A stretch of 64,000 bases of DNA from Botrytis cinerea B05.10 (GCF_000143535.2 NC_037325.1:434001-498000); one strand, 5' to 3'; positions 25,216-38,253 are shown, numbered from the stretch's first letter. The notes: a model not told the origin generated them from the sequence alone. Made by a program: numbers and translations.

Positions 25216-25844
25216 ATTAGGGTTTAGGATAACAGATTGGTTTCTGATGATGGGGAAGAATGGAGAAGGGAAGGAGCTGGATTGGAAATACGAAATAAGA
25301 AATGAGAAATAATTCGATACCCATATACACTATTCTCAAATCGTATTTCACGATCTCACATGCGTAATTCTGGCACCGATGCATAGAGATGATCTCCATT
25401 CTTCTCTGATTCACCTCACTCACCTCGCTGGTAACCACCACGGCGTTCAGCAGTAAGCGAGAAGGCAGGCCCCCCTTAGGGATATTCCCGAAAGTTGGGC
25501 ATCGATCTGCTACCGCTTTGAACGAACTGATCACATTATCTATTGGGTAATTTGTAGGATACAAGACACCAAGCCCTCCTCGTCCAGCGATAGGAAATAT
25601 ATTCTCGCATTAATGAAATGATTGACAGAGCAGTTCCTCGGTTGTGGAAATAAGAGAGGGCGCGGTAAAAAAAAATCAAAAAAAAAAATCAAAAAAAAAA
25701 TCAAAAAATCGCATGGAGCGCGCTGGTGAAAGTTGGAATTCAATTCAATTCTACAGAATACAAGAATACATGGTGGGGATAGAGGTTAGGAATTTCATTG
25801 CGATTTATGTATTATGGATATATAGGAAACTTGGAAAGATAGAT

Positions 25845-25882
<38 letters not shown>

Positions 25883-26169
25883 ATATGCACAGTGAAGAGA
25901 GGACATAGATTGCAGTCAAGAATCTGGGTATGTAGAATCATAGATATAATAGATATATATATATATATATATGAGGATGCAGTAAAAGTATATACAAAGT
26001 CCATAATTTTCTCATCCATCCATCCATCATAATAACTTAACACCCATCCATCCCAGATAAAACAAAACCCCAATCCTCCCGATCACAGCTCTTGTTCTCG
26101 GGAAATATATACGCCATAACCCGCACTCCTTAACCCAGATATATGTATATGTAAAAACAAGACCAATTT
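25216..26169. other. Intergenic, between convergent genes
   Basis: About 950 bases with the 3' UTRs of the flanking genes. It holds an imperfect poly-A repeat with TC interruptions (25667-25709), an AG dinucleotide tract (25846-25877) and a short AT tract near 25950-25972. No gene is supported. Confidence 0.6.
25846..25877. repeat. AG dinucleotide microsatellite
   Basis: About fifteen uninterrupted AG units in intergenic DNA. Confidence 0.95.
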
Positions 26170-27477
26170 TTAACAATCCACTTCAATAAGAGTGAGGTTC
26201 CTTTCTCCTCTCATCAAATACTCCCACTCTCCCCTAGTCCCCGGACTCACATCTTCCACTCGATTCGGGGTTCTATCACCCCTCAAAAATGGTCCCCGAT
26301 CTTCTCTCCCCCCATCTCCATTCGCGCTCTCCCTCTCCCAAAGAGGACTTTCTCCATCCCTACCCTTAGCACTCTCACCCACCTCCACCAAGTCCTCTTC
26401 CCCAACACCAAAAGACGTCTTGACCGAAAGCGACTTCCTCACTTCATCATTAAAAATCGCTTTTTCTCCCGCACTGCCCCCGTAAACCTTCTTATACCCT
26501 TCCTCAACATCACACAGCGCACTCAGCGAAATTCCCAACCACTCATACCCCCTCATCACCTCACTCCTCCCAATTGCTCCTCCCCGCACCAAAACCACGC
26601 GTCGCAACTCATCAATCGCAACGCCCATGTCTTCCGCCGAGAGACTGCGCGAATAAGTATGAAGCGCGCATTTAAATGTATACAGATAGTCAAGCGAGTA
26701 AAGCGATAATCCCGGAGCGGTGAACACGAGGCGATTTTGAGTCAGCGAACGACGAATGAGATCTCGAGTCGAGGGATCAGAGATGGGGCATGAGAGAGAA
26801 GAGGAGGAGAGCCAGTCGGAACCGATGGAGGGGAATTTTTTCTCGGCCCGGGCAATGGTTGAGCGGAGGATGCGTTCGGCGCGCGGGGTGAGGCTGGTGG
26901 AATGCATGAGGGTGATGCCGTAGCGGTTTGGGGTGTCGGGGGAGATCCATTCTGCGGGTGGAGAAGAGGGGGAGGAGGGAGGAGAGATAGATGCGCGGAT
27001 GTGGTGGGCCATGGTATCTTTTGGCGAAGAAGGAAGGCCGGAGTATTTTGTGCGGGAAAGATAGATTGTTGAGGTGGAGAGGGTAGATGTTGTTGTTGAG
27101 GTGGAGCGCTCAGAAAGAGAATTGGAGAAGATCGTGCTGGTTGGACTCGAAGAGCGGGAACTAACTGGAGAAGGACCTCGACTTGAGAGTGAAATGTTGC
27201 GAACGTGTGATGTGAGTGGTGCGCTATTGTAAAGGAGTGCTGATGGCGATGCAGCGAGAGAATAAGAACCGGGTGCGGCTGCAGCTTTGGAGATGGCGGG
27301 ACTTTGGATTTGATTATCTTTTTTGACGACGATCAATGATAAGTGAAGTCTCTTTCGTACCAAACGTTTTGATACGTAATCGAGAGCTTCGAGTATTTCC
27401 GACGGCAGTTGCATTGGTTGGAGCAACGATGTGCCTGCTTCCAATGGAGAGGATATGTTGAGCTTTGAGATAGGCAT
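26170..27477 (-). CDS. Conserved-looking fungal hypothetical protein
   Basis: A single exon encodes 435 residues. I do not recognise the family with confidence. Residues 20-55 form a compact block (QLPSEILEALDYVSKRLVRK followed by LHLSLIVVKKD) that looks like a helix and strand of a folded domain. Residues about 80-165 are Ser/Thr-rich and disordered. A second ordered block covers about 180-330, with RYGITLMHSTSLTPRAER, then RSTIARAEKKFPSIG, and GLSLYSLDYLYTFKCALHTY. The remainder is charged and disordered, ending EYLMRGERNLTLIEVDC. There is no signal peptide or membrane segment, so it is probably cytosolic or nuclear. Codon use and the long intact frame support a real gene. It is convergent with the PRCC-like gene and faces a large gene-poor region upstream. 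Confidence 0.75.
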   Translation of the reverse strand: MPISKLNISSPLEAGTSLLQPMQLPSEILEALDYVSKRLVRKRLHLSLIVVKKDNQIQSPAISKAAAAPGSYSLAASPSALLYNSAPLTSHVRNISLSSRGPSPVSSRSSSPTSTIFSNSLSERSTSTTTSTLSTSTIYLSRTKYSGLPSSPKDTMAHHIRASISPPSSPSSPPAEWISPDTPNRYGITLMHSTSLTPRAERILRSTIARAEKKFPSIGSDWLSSSSLSCPISDPSTRDLIRRSLTQNRLVFTAPGLSLYSLDYLYTFKCALHTYSRSLSAEDMGVAIDELRRVVLVRGGAIGRSEVMRGYEWLGISLSALCDVEEGYKKVYGGSAGEKAIFNDEVRKSLSVKTSFGVGEEDLVEVGESAKGRDGESPLWERESANGDGGREDRGPFLRGDRTPNRVEDVSPGTRGEWEYLMRGERNLTLIEVDC

Positions 27478-29512
27478 ATTGACGACAGCGAACCGAGATG
27501 CAATGAGTCGATGTTATCGAGAGACTTTTAATTGTCTATCTTGATATCTAACGCAAAAAGCTGAAGCCGATGGAGAGAGCTACTTTACTCAAGGGACCAG
27601 CCAACAGATATACATATAAATTTCAACCCCTCAAAACCAAGGAGACGCCAATACCCAAAATAAACTCTCCGATGCATGCTACCCGCAGAGCGGAGAGACA
27701 AGCATGTATGTAGCCTTATTAGCATGTACCTAACATGGTCTATAAGGCAAATCGCGCAAGACACTGATTGCCCATGGAGCTTTGACTACATTCTGTTCTA
27801 TGATCATCTAGTACTACATCAATAGTATCACCCAGGGGAAAATGGTTTCTCTCTAGTGTGAAAGGCGCGTGCAATCTGCAAGACATTCGTGACGGCATGA
27901 GATGATTGGTGAGAGTGTATTCTAAAATAAAACAGTGCATTCATTTGATTTCAACCGACGGGGCAAGTTTATTTTGGGAATTGCAGATTACTATGTAGAG
28001 CACCTTGGCGCGATAAATCTACACCCTGCTGCACGCTATGTATGCGAATAGATCGGTACGTAGCATGACCAAGCTAGGATTTTATCAATTTCCTCAAGAC
28101 GTGACGAGCTCCCGGGCGCCTAACCCCCCCTTGAATCCCAGTCACGTACAGATAGATATCCATATCCAATCCGTGCAACCCCTCGCTAGCTACGATACTT
28201 CGAGTTATTTTTGGATGTGACGAACTCTCAAATATAGAAACAAATTACCCCGCACCATCCATCCACTTTGGGCGTTTATCATGGGTGTTGATCGCGGCAG
28301 ATCAATTGCTGGCAAATAAGATTGGTCTCCCAGTGGAACGCTCGCCCTATCCTTTCAACACAGATTCAAATGGGGAAGTTTCCGATATCACAATTCAAAC
28401 TTTTGCATGTCGTACATGATATGGAATATATCACATATTTCTATTTGCATGTGCACTTCCTCGCAATCCAGGATCCCGTCTACTCGGATCTGCGCGCCTA
28501 TTGCTCGCATATTTAGATCTTCCCTATTCATATGCATAAGGCTGTCATGCCGGACTAGATGTTAATTTTAGGTCTTCTCAAGCTTTCATCATGTATAGGT
28601 CTACTAGGTCTCCAAATCCCCGTGTCTCGATATCCCGTTTGCCAGGATTCTCCATAGACGTCATTTTTCACGAGCAGTCTAGATTATCAAAGTCATTCAC
28701 CATACTCAACCTCATATGTAAAGTTCAAATGCGCATGGAGCGAAGCGAACAAATATCCACATCCATCTAAAATCTAGCCCTTGGAACTTCCAGTGAACTG
28801 GAACTGTATTGCCACAACCATTGAAATTTGAGTTTCCGTCACTCATCTTGAGTGAGTACATGTTTATACATCTAGATAACCATAACCATAATCATACAGC
28901 TGACTTATCTATCATGCCAAAGCCAGCCAAGTCAGCAACCTCATCGCGGACATCAATCTCAATACTTCTGAACCAAACATCACCCGCATCCCATTTACTC
29001 TCATCCTCAACCCTTTATTTCCCACTTAAAAAATAAAAAAAGAGGTCCATTCTCCCTCCCCAGATCTCCCCTCCTCTCCTTCTTCTCTCCTCCATCCTTT
29101 CCCCATCCCTCCCACTCTCCTCATTTCTTTCAACTTGCTCTTCTTGCTGATCCCCACCCTAGACATACCAAATCCCAATTCGCAAATACCAAGCTCTACT
29201 ACACAACACACTTCCGTCCTTCTTCTCCCCCTTCCTATTCCACCATCCCAAATCTCATGTATCCATCTGCTCAAATCTCAACACCACCACCATCAGACTT
29301 ATAAACATATATTCACAACCCCTCTTCCCCCCAATCACTCATTCACCTACCAAATATCCACTCACCTCCCCCATCCATACTTCTTTCTAATCATTACTTA
29401 TTGTTCATTTTTCTTTAACCCACGCTCCCCTTCCCCTTTACCTTTCCCTTCCTCATTTTCATCTCCATCTCCAATCTTTCCTCACCAGCATCTCCTCTTA
29501 CCCTCCTCCCCT

Positions 29513-29666
29513 CATATCCCATATCCCATATCCCATATCCCATATCCCATATCCCATATCCCATATCCCATATCCCATATCCCATATCCCATATCCCATA
29601 TCCCACATCCCATATCCCACATCCCATATCCCACATCCCATATCCCACATCCCATATCCCACATCC
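29513..29666. repeat. 22-copy CATATCC minisatellite
   Basis: A 7-bp unit, CATATCC, is repeated without gaps about 22 times over 154 bases. The left 12 or so units are identical; on the right, CATATCC alternates with the variant CACATCC in a regular pattern, as expected from duplication of a 14-bp dimer. Since 7 is not a multiple of 3, the array gives open frames on the minus strand with a periodic peptide, which are artefacts. Confidence 0.97.
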
Positions 29667-30437
29667 ACCAACCCACCAATCCACCAATCCACCAATCCAT
29701 CTACCCAAACTCCCAAACTCCCAAACTCAACCTCCACTCCCAACCCCCATTCCCAGCCCAACCCTACTCACCACCCAGCACAAGCCCAAGCCCAAAACAT
29801 CAACATCAACATCAACATCAACCCACCCAAAGCAAAGACCAACCGAGTATATTTACAAACCCCACTTGACTAATACGATAATGGTATTCATCTAACAGCT
29901 TCTAGCTACTCGTTCTTCAAATTTCCCTATCCACATCTATTTCCATTTCCATTCCTTCCTATTTTCCCTCTTTTCCCCTCCCCCTTTCCCCCTTCCCCCC
30001 CAACCCAACTACAAATTCATCATCATCACCCCCACCATATCATCCTCTCATCCTCCCCTCTCCTCTCCACCAAAAGAAAGTAAAAAAACAATAACCACAA
30101 TAACCACAGGAAAAACAACAATCTCCACCCCCTGAAATCTTCAGACCCATATCCCCCTCACCAACCCTCCCCTCCCCTCCCCCTTCAGATATTCTCACAC
30201 ATCAATGACCAAAAATCTTCAGCTCCGCTCACTACCCACTCATTAATTTCTAGATCATACCACATACCCACCCATGCATGCTTTCCTTGGGAACCCCAGC
30301 ATTCGAAGCTTATTCTCTCACCTGACCCTAGGCTACGAGCTCTCATTATCTCGCTAAACCCCGAGTATTGAGTCTTTTGCCCAGCATTCACTCACTTCAC
30401 CTCACCCAATTATAATCGCTCGCCGTACAGGTCACAT

Positions 30438-30439
<2 letters not shown>

Positions 30440-30474
<35 letters not shown>
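30440..30474. repeat. AC dinucleotide microsatellite
   Basis: About 16 uninterrupted AC units in intergenic DNA downstream of PKA. Confidence 0.95.
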
Positions 30475-30478
<4 letters not shown>

Positions 30479-30704
30479 ACAAGTCCCCAGAAGAATTAAT
30501 ATCCTATTCTCACTAATACGAATCGGATTTATGGTCCTTTCTTTTTGTCCCCTTCCTCTGCACCTTCAATTCCCTTCGAACATATAACTGATATCTTAAG
30601 TTCCATCATTCATACCATACACACCCGTTTCGGTTTCATTCCATTCCATACAACGGGGCATGAGCATCATCATGTAATCCATTCATCCACACACACGTTG
30701 ATAA

Positions 30705-31034
30705 CTATACCTCTTCCTTGAACATGAATGTCATCACATTCTTAGTACCAAAAAACTGGTCGACTAAAATCCCTCGTCCCATCGTACGATACCAACCATA
30801 CCAACACCTTACCGCCACCCCACCCATCACCAAAGGGCTGTTAACAAGCCAGAGTAAACCACCTAATATTCCAATCCAATGCCTGTGAAACAAAAAGAGA
30901 TGATGTGACGTAAGGTTATCTTGCCCGTACTGTAATATATGTGCAGAAGAATAGTTCAAACTGCAAAGTACAAAAGAAATATAGCATTCTTGAACAAGTA
31001 GCCTAGCCCGAGACTCCGAGTATGAAACTTTTGT

Positions 31035-31060
<26 letters not shown>
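30705..31060 (-). other. Candidate unassigned spliced reading frame behind PKA
   Basis: On the minus strand, a frame open from about 31095 to 30972 (reading LGTYSWIFKQKF, then LGLGYLFKNAIFLL) ends at a GTACTT donor. Joining it to the acceptor TTTCACAG just before 30882 continues in frame for 58 hydrophobic, aromatic-rich residues (HWIGILGGLLWLVNSPLVMG, later GRGILVDQFFGTKNV) to a stop at 30707-30705. It has the look of a small membrane protein, but no in-frame ATG is present, the left part overlaps the PKA terminal exon in another frame, and I recognise no family. It may be 3' UTR with chance openness. Confidence 0.25.
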
Positions 31061-32819
<1,759 letters not shown>

Positions 32820-33474
32820 AGAATGAAAATGGTAGGGTGCTGGATGTCGAGTTTGATAGATCGACAGTCAGCAAAAAGCAGGGCCGCGGGTGTGTAGGCC
32901 GAATGCAGGATGATATGTAAGGAAGGCAGAGATGGCTAGGTGGGAGGTGGTAGGTGGTGGGTGGTAGGTGGTAGGTGGTAAGGTTACCCCCAAAGCAGTC
33001 TTGACAGACAAGCCTAATTGGGGAAAATCGATGGGTGTATGTGGTTTAATTACCGGGGACCTAGAAGGAGAGAGAGGGAGACGAGTTATAAATTAACAAT
33101 TGCAAGTTTCTATCTCGATTCTCTTGGAGTCTTGGTGAGCAAGGTAAAGGAGGAAGGTGCAAGTTGCTCGTTTTGTGAGTAAGCTTCGTTCGTAGGATGC
33201 GGATCGTGGTAGCTGTGAATGTATGAACTGTGTCCGTTGCGACAAAGAGCACCAATTGATTGGAATGATGCAATCTTCGAGTGAATCAAGGGCTGGAGGA
33301 GATTGGCGTGAGAGGAACAATTTAACGAAATGGAATTCAGTCGAGAATATCGAGGTTAATGATAATGATACATGAATTAAGAAGAATTGATGTATTTTGG
33401 GGGGAGGGGGGGGAAGATTGATTTTGGATTGGAGGAGGTTGGTGGGTTGTGGTTGTGGTTGTGGTTGTGTTGTG

Positions 33475-33500
33475 TTGGGTTGGGTTGGGTTGGGTTGGGG
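33475..33500. repeat. TTGGG repeat with G-quadruplex potential
   Basis: Five adjacent TTGGG units end in an extra G, giving five runs of three or more G with two-base spacers on the plus strand. They are preceded by GTGGTT units (about 33446-33474). On the transcribed PKA strand the leader would be C-rich here. Confidence 0.9.
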
Positions 33501-33550
33501 TAGAGAGCTGTAGTAGTAGCTCTAGTAGGAGGAGGTATGGGTAGTAAACT

Positions 33551-33603
33551 AGTAGTAGTGGTAGCAGCAGCAGTAGCAGTAGTAGCAGTAGTAGCAGTAG
33601 TAG
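33551..33603. repeat. TAG/CAG trinucleotide tract
   Basis: A mixed tract of AGT, AGC and GTA triplets in the region upstream of PKA, with several CAGTAG units in tandem. Confidence 0.9.
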
Positions 33604-34250
33604 GCAGTGGGTAGCAAACTAGTAGGAGGTGTAGGAGGTATGCGAGGAGGTGTGTGAGAATAGAAGATGGTCACAATGATTGATTACGGGGCACTGGGAT
33701 AGTCGTCGTGGTAGCAGTGGCAGCCAGGCACAGAATGAAGAATGATACTGATAATACTAATGATGCTGATAATACCAGTAATGCTGATAATATGAGGGGA
33801 AATCGATCATGAGGAATTGAGTTCCGAGAGTTGGCGAGGAGCTGCCTAGGTAGTCGTAGTGATAGCAGGACGATGTGGGAGGAAGCAGGCTGGTTGATTG
33901 ATTGATTATTGATTGATTGATTGGACAAATGACCACCACCATTGACCGTTAATCGTTAAAGCGTAGGTTTTGATGGCGAGTCTATTGACTGTCTAGGCAT
34001 AGAGAGGTGGAGGGGGGGGGAGAGAGCTAGCCGCAAAGGTAGAATAAAGGTAGAAAGACGCAGCTGTACTGTAAGAGTCGAGCCAAAATAAAGGTGGAAA
34101 AGAAGCAAAGAAACCGTTACAATGCTTCTACAAGGTTTCAACTCTCGCGCTCGCCTCTAGAACCATTTGAATGAAGTCTTTCCCGTTCGGTTCCCCTTGC
34201 TGTTAGCTTGCTTGCTTGCTCACGACGGAGCTGGTCCCTAGCGATAACTG

Positions 34251-34285
34251 CTCGATGCTCGATGCTCGATGCTTGATGCTCGATG
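34251..34285. repeat. CTCGATG 7-bp tandem repeat
   Basis: Five units of CTCGATG in direct tandem, one of them CTTGATG. Confidence 0.95.
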
Positions 34286-35581
34286 ATATGATGCTCTCGC
34301 TCGATGCCCTCCGCTGCTCTCCTCTCCGTCTTCTGCGCACTGCACTCGGTGTATGGCGGCGTTAGCTTTGGTGGGGTTGATGCGTGGTTCATCATTTGAT
34401 GATTATGTGATGGATCATGGATCGATACATGCTAGTCGCCTCTTTAGCCAGAAATGTAAATAAATATAAGTTATATTGCCTACTGCAGCTGGTAACATAA
34501 AATGTTTATGTAACTAACTTATATGTAACTAACTTATTATTATTATATGTATATTACCAAGTTTTTCAGTCTTATTAATCATGGCTTGTTCTTGATGGCG
34601 CTTTATTCTTTCTTTCACTTCCAGTCCGTTCTTGAATGAATGCCATACCTTGGCTGTTATCTCGTATCTGCCATCTCTCCATGCTTATTAAGTTAAGGTT
34701 GCACTTCTTATTTCATTCATCGCAAAGTAAAATCACGAGAGAATACCTCATCATATATGTTGCGAAGATGCTTATCATCACTTGGTATATAGGTAGTGCG
34801 TGGGCATGCAAAGTCTTCCCCCTTCCATTCCATCAAAGGAAAGAGTTGATTCTGCAAGATACCGACGCATGTACATATGTGCCTACTATGTGAGAGATCC
34901 TACTTGCTCTCACAATGCGCTTCACCCAGCCAATGACAGTGCGCGGATGTCGAGATGCTCTGTCTTGACCTGGCAGATCTCACATCATGACTAAAAATCC
35001 AAAATCGTTCACAAAGGAAGTGTGCATGCCGTGTAGATGGAAGATCTTGATTCATCTTGTGTTTCTCGTCCACCATCATTATTAGTCAGCCAGCTTCGTC
35101 ACTCACTTCCCGCGCTCTACTTGACCAACTTATAAACTCAGTCTCTACAGTGTATATGAGAAGTCTATCCTCTTTCTCAATCTTCAATCCCAAATCAGGT
35201 AATCAATGTTTCAAATTAAAAAGTCAACCACGATTGTATTCACGTCATTGCCATTGCCCAGACAGACATACCGAACGAGGTATAATTGAGTGCGAATCCA
35301 TGCTATCATATACCATATAATATCGAAAGAGATGCATCTTCAATCTTTCACCCTATTAAACTAACTACCTGACTGATATCTATATATGGCGAGAACTGTC
35401 TCGAGGCTCATTGCACATACTTCATCTCTATTTTATTGATTCTCCTAAAGCCCGTGAAGATGTGGCCAGTCCCAAAACCGATGCAATGCAATGTGGTATT
35501 CCGATTACCCCTCATGTTCTTCCAAAACTCCATGCTATCTATGCTTTGATAATCCCTGGTCACATTAATGTTTGTTTTCGT

Positions 35582-36484
35582 TCATTGTTGACCACTTATT
35601 CTGGCCTCCGACCACAGCCCATCAATTATTTGAAAAACTGCGGTGACGGCTTGCATTACCCCTTCATCAACATCTTGTCCTCCCAGCTTCTGTTGGATCT
35701 TGTCGGGGTGCCACCGGACTCTTTCTACCTTCAGGGCCTTTGTAAGTTGTAATTCGGTAGGTTCTCCAGAGGCGGGTGCGTATAAGAAAAATCTTCTGAT
35801 TTCCTCCTTTTTGACATCTTTTCGACTTCCACTTTCGACTGGCCAAGGTATAGATGCAACTGCAACTTTTGAAGAATTCTTCCCAAGATCTTCCCATTTC
35901 TTGATGTAGTTATTCCATTTTTCGTTCCAAACTTTCTTAGACCTCCTCTCTTGGCCCCTCTTCAAACTCTCCTCGACCTTTCTTTGCAATCGTTCAGCAT
36001 CTCTCTCTTCTTTCCTACCTTCTTGAGCCAACCGTTCTCGCTCCTTTTTGGCTGCTTCACGCCGGGCCTTTTCCTCTATTAAATGTTGATGGGTCTTCTC
36101 ATACATTTTACCTCTAACATATGCCGTATATTCTTCGTCAGTCATTTGTTCTAGCTCGCCTGTAGGACCTTGCTTGACATCGGGATATGTATGAATTGGT
36201 TGCCCATAAACTCCTTCCCAATATTGTGCAGCTTCATCGTCAGCCATCGCATCAAATAGACTTTCCCTGAATGCCACATCTGGGTCGAGGTATTGATTAG
36301 AAGAGGTGTTGGGGAGGTGTGTATCATCGTAAAGGGATGGATCATCATTCGTGGCAGATTGCCTGCTGCGTTTTGAGCGATGATGATGGCGGCGGCGCCT
36401 TTCTTCGCTGTGGCCCCCTGATGGTGGTTCATCCTCTCTATGCTTCCTCTTGAATCGAAATTTAGTTGGATGAGAGTTGGTCAT
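35582..36484 (-). CDS. NFKBIL1-like protein with a degenerate J-like C-terminus
   Basis: A single exon encodes 300 residues. The start MTNSHPTKFRFKRKHR is chosen because upstream in-frame codons pass through AT-rich leader-like sequence. Residues 1-50 are basic and His-rich. A central segment (about 75-110) has FRESLFDAMADDEAAQYWEG, followed by a long charged helix (about 130-200) likely to form a coiled coil. The C-terminus has FFLYAPASGEPTELQLTKAL and then VERVRWHPDKIQQKLGG, a helix with HPDK resembling a J-domain remnant as in NF-kappa-B inhibitor-like protein 1. Animal NFKBIL1 acts in alternative splicing in nuclear speckles; the fungal role is inferred. It is divergent from the NSRP1-like gene, another speckle-type splicing protein. 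Confidence 0.8.
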   Translation of the reverse strand: MTNSHPTKFRFKRKHREDEPPSGGHSEERRRRHHHRSKRSRQSATNDDPSLYDDTHLPNTSSNQYLDPDVAFRESLFDAMADDEAAQYWEGVYGQPIHTYPDVKQGPTGELEQMTDEEYTAYVRGKMYEKTHQHLIEEKARREAAKKERERLAQEGRKEERDAERLQRKVEESLKRGQERRSKKVWNEKWNNYIKKWEDLGKNSSKVAVASIPWPVESGSRKDVKKEEIRRFFLYAPASGEPTELQLTKALKVERVRWHPDKIQQKLGGQDVDEGVMQAVTAVFQIIDGLWSEARISGQQ

Positions 36485-36796
36485 GTTTTCATGGGAGTTT
36501 AGGGGTGTTTCTGCGTTGAGAAAGGAAACTGACAGTTTTTGATCGTACCGCTGTAATATGAACAATTTAAAATAAGCGTACTGGTGGTTGTGTATACAAC
36601 ATCCTACGATTGCCATCTCATTGAATGCCGCTAAAGTTCTTATCGATTGCCATAGCGGGTCACTAGCGTGATTGCCGCCTTGCGGCATTTTACAGCTACG
36701 GTAGACGCGACCCGTAATCTACTCCGTACATTGTGATTCCTGACATAGTAAAATACCACTTCTTCAACATTCTACTATTCAAACTTAGAGCACACA
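36485..36796. promoter_or_regulatory. Compact bidirectional promoter, NFKBIL1-like and NSRP1-like
   Basis: 312 bases between two outward-facing start codons. The left part is open in the NFKBIL1-like frame but lacks a good start context and is better read as leader. Confidence 0.55.
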
Positions 36797-37876
36797 ATGG
36801 GATTAAATAATGGTTTCAACGTATTTGGTGGTGACGACTCAGACGAGGATACCAATGTCAACACTCCATTGTCAAAACCCTCGAAACCTTCAAAGTCCTC
36901 GACCTCGAAACCCTTGAAATCCTCAAAAAAAATGCCTATAAGCATGTTTGGCGATCTCTCGAGTTCGCTCACGTCGAAGAAGCATGCTGAGACCGCAGAG
37001 GAACTTGATGCAAATATATACGATTACGATGCAGTCTACGACTCTTTGAAGCCAAAGAAGAAGATAGTGAATGAGGAGGAGGAACGGAAGCCGAAGTATA
37101 TGAGCAATCTTATTGCAGCAGCTGCAGTTCGAAAGCGCGATTCTACCATTGCCGAGGAGAAGAAACTCGCGAGAGAAAGAGAAGCTGAAGGTGATGAATT
37201 TGCGGACAAGGAGAAATTCGTCACATCAGCATATAAGAAACAACAAGAAGAGAATCGCCGCATAGAAGAGGAAGAACGGTTGAGAGAGGAGGAAGAGCAG
37301 AGAAAAAATAAAGGCACTGGAATGACCAGTTTCTATAAAAATATGCTTGAAAAGGGTGAACAGAAACATGCCGAAATAGTAAAAGCTGCCGAGGAAAGGC
37401 TTAAACAAGGCCCACAAGAAGATGTGACGGAGGACGAGAAGACGAAAACTGATGCAGATATAGCACGGGAAATCAACGAGAAAAAGGCAGGCACTATTGC
37501 AATCAATGACGAAGGTCAAGTTGTTGATAAGAGAGAATTACTCAAGGGTGGATTAAACATAATACCCAAAGCAAAACCAACGCCTAATCCAAACTCTTCA
37601 AGAAGTGGAAGCTCAATGCCTGATCACAAAAAGGGCAATACATTTGTGGGAAGTGGAGGTGGAAAACAAGCTATGCGCGAACGACAATCACGAATGATGG
37701 AAGCACAGTTAGAGCAAGCTACCAAACGAGCCTTGGAGGAAGAGGAAGAAGAGAAGCAGAAAGTAGAGAGAGCTTCTAAAAGTCGAAAGACCGAAGGCGA
37801 TATTATGAGTGCCAAGGAAAGATATCTTGCAAGAAAGAGGGAGGCGGAAGAAGCAAAGAAAAAAGCATCTCAATAG
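36797..37876 (+). CDS. NSRP1-like nuclear speckle splicing regulator (DUF2040)
   Basis: A single exon encodes 359 residues. The N-terminus has GFNVFGGDDSDEDTN and a Ser/Lys-rich tract. The diagnostic DUF2040 block lies at about 70-165: IYDYDAVYDSLKPKKK, KPKYMSNLIAAAAVRKRD, and EGDEFADKEKFVTSAYKKQQ, followed by a long Glu/Arg coiled coil (about 150-180) and MTSFYKNMLEKGEQKH. The C-terminus is highly charged and ends in a second coiled-coil-like stretch with SAKERYLARKREAEEAKKK. Vertebrate NSRP1 is an RNA-binding alternative-splicing regulator in speckles; a nuclear mRNA-processing role is likely here. The gene is intact and intronless. Confidence 0.87.
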   Translation: MGLNNGFNVFGGDDSDEDTNVNTPLSKPSKPSKSSTSKPLKSSKKMPISMFGDLSSSLTSKKHAETAEELDANIYDYDAVYDSLKPKKKIVNEEEERKPKYMSNLIAAAAVRKRDSTIAEEKKLAREREAEGDEFADKEKFVTSAYKKQQEENRRIEEEERLREEEEQRKNKGTGMTSFYKNMLEKGEQKHAEIVKAAEERLKQGPQEDVTEDEKTKTDADIAREINEKKAGTIAINDEGQVVDKRELLKGGLNIIPKAKPTPNPNSSRSGSSMPDHKKGNTFVGSGGGKQAMRERQSRMMEAQLEQATKRALEEEEEEKQKVERASKSRKTEGDIMSAKERYLARKREAEEAKKKASQ

Positions 37877-38253
37877 AAACATAATATTTAATACCCGAAT
37901 CGAAATCAGATCAAATCATATCCCATAGCGATAAATATCTCCATTTCATCCATAGTGGTGTTATTTCCAATTCCTTGCAATTTATGCCCTCCATTTTCAA
38001 AGAGGTGGTGACCCATTCATAGTGTACAAGAGTATAATACACTCCATCATCGTAGCGACCCATACCAAATTACGACTCATTGGTGTGGTATCTCGCTCCA
38101 GCATGCTCCAGCACCTCATCATTTCATCATCACATAACCCCTCCCGGTCAATAATATTGCTCCCTCCCATGAATACCTCTTTCTCTTCCCGATCATCCCT
38201 CATCTCTCATCCTACCTCTACCCCTCCCCTAAGATCCCAGCTCCAACTAAAAC
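37877..38253. other. Intergenic, between convergent NSRP1-like and TIM13 genes
   Basis: 377 bases with the two 3' UTRs. No repeat or further gene is seen. Confidence 0.6.

Larger units (their letters stand above)
27478..31034. other. Gene-poor 3.6-kb region
   Basis: Should contain the promoter of the hypothetical gene on the left and the PKA 3' UTR on the right. It is mostly pyrimidine-rich on the plus strand and low in complexity from about 29040 to 30180. It holds a 22-unit, 7-bp minisatellite (29513-29666) and an AC tract (30440-30474). A short string GAGCGAAGCGAAC at 28739-28751 resembles the end of the GC-rich module found elsewhere. The frame at 29135-29869 is the translation of low-complexity DNA. 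A candidate spliced frame near 30705-31060 is listed separately. Confidence 0.55.
32820..35581. other. Gene-poor 2.8-kb region upstream of PKA
   Basis: Lies between the PKA start and the stop of the NFKBIL1-like gene, so it should contain the PKA promoter with a long leader, and the other gene's upstream partner signals are not here. It holds GTGGTT and TTGGG repeats (33446-33500), a TAG/CAG trinucleotide tract (33551-33603), GATTGATT repeats near 33895-33922 and a CTCGATG repeat (34251-34285). No open frame shows recognisable family features. Confidence 0.55.

Noticed and set aside
29513..29666. Regular repeats that might suggest a CRISPR array
   Set aside because: The units are 7 bp, directly adjacent without spacers, and the genome is eukaryotic.
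29135..29869. A 244-codon plus-strand open frame
   Set aside because: It is the translation of pyrimidine-rich low-complexity DNA and the 7-bp minisatellite; it has no family feature and a periodic ISHIPYP peptide.
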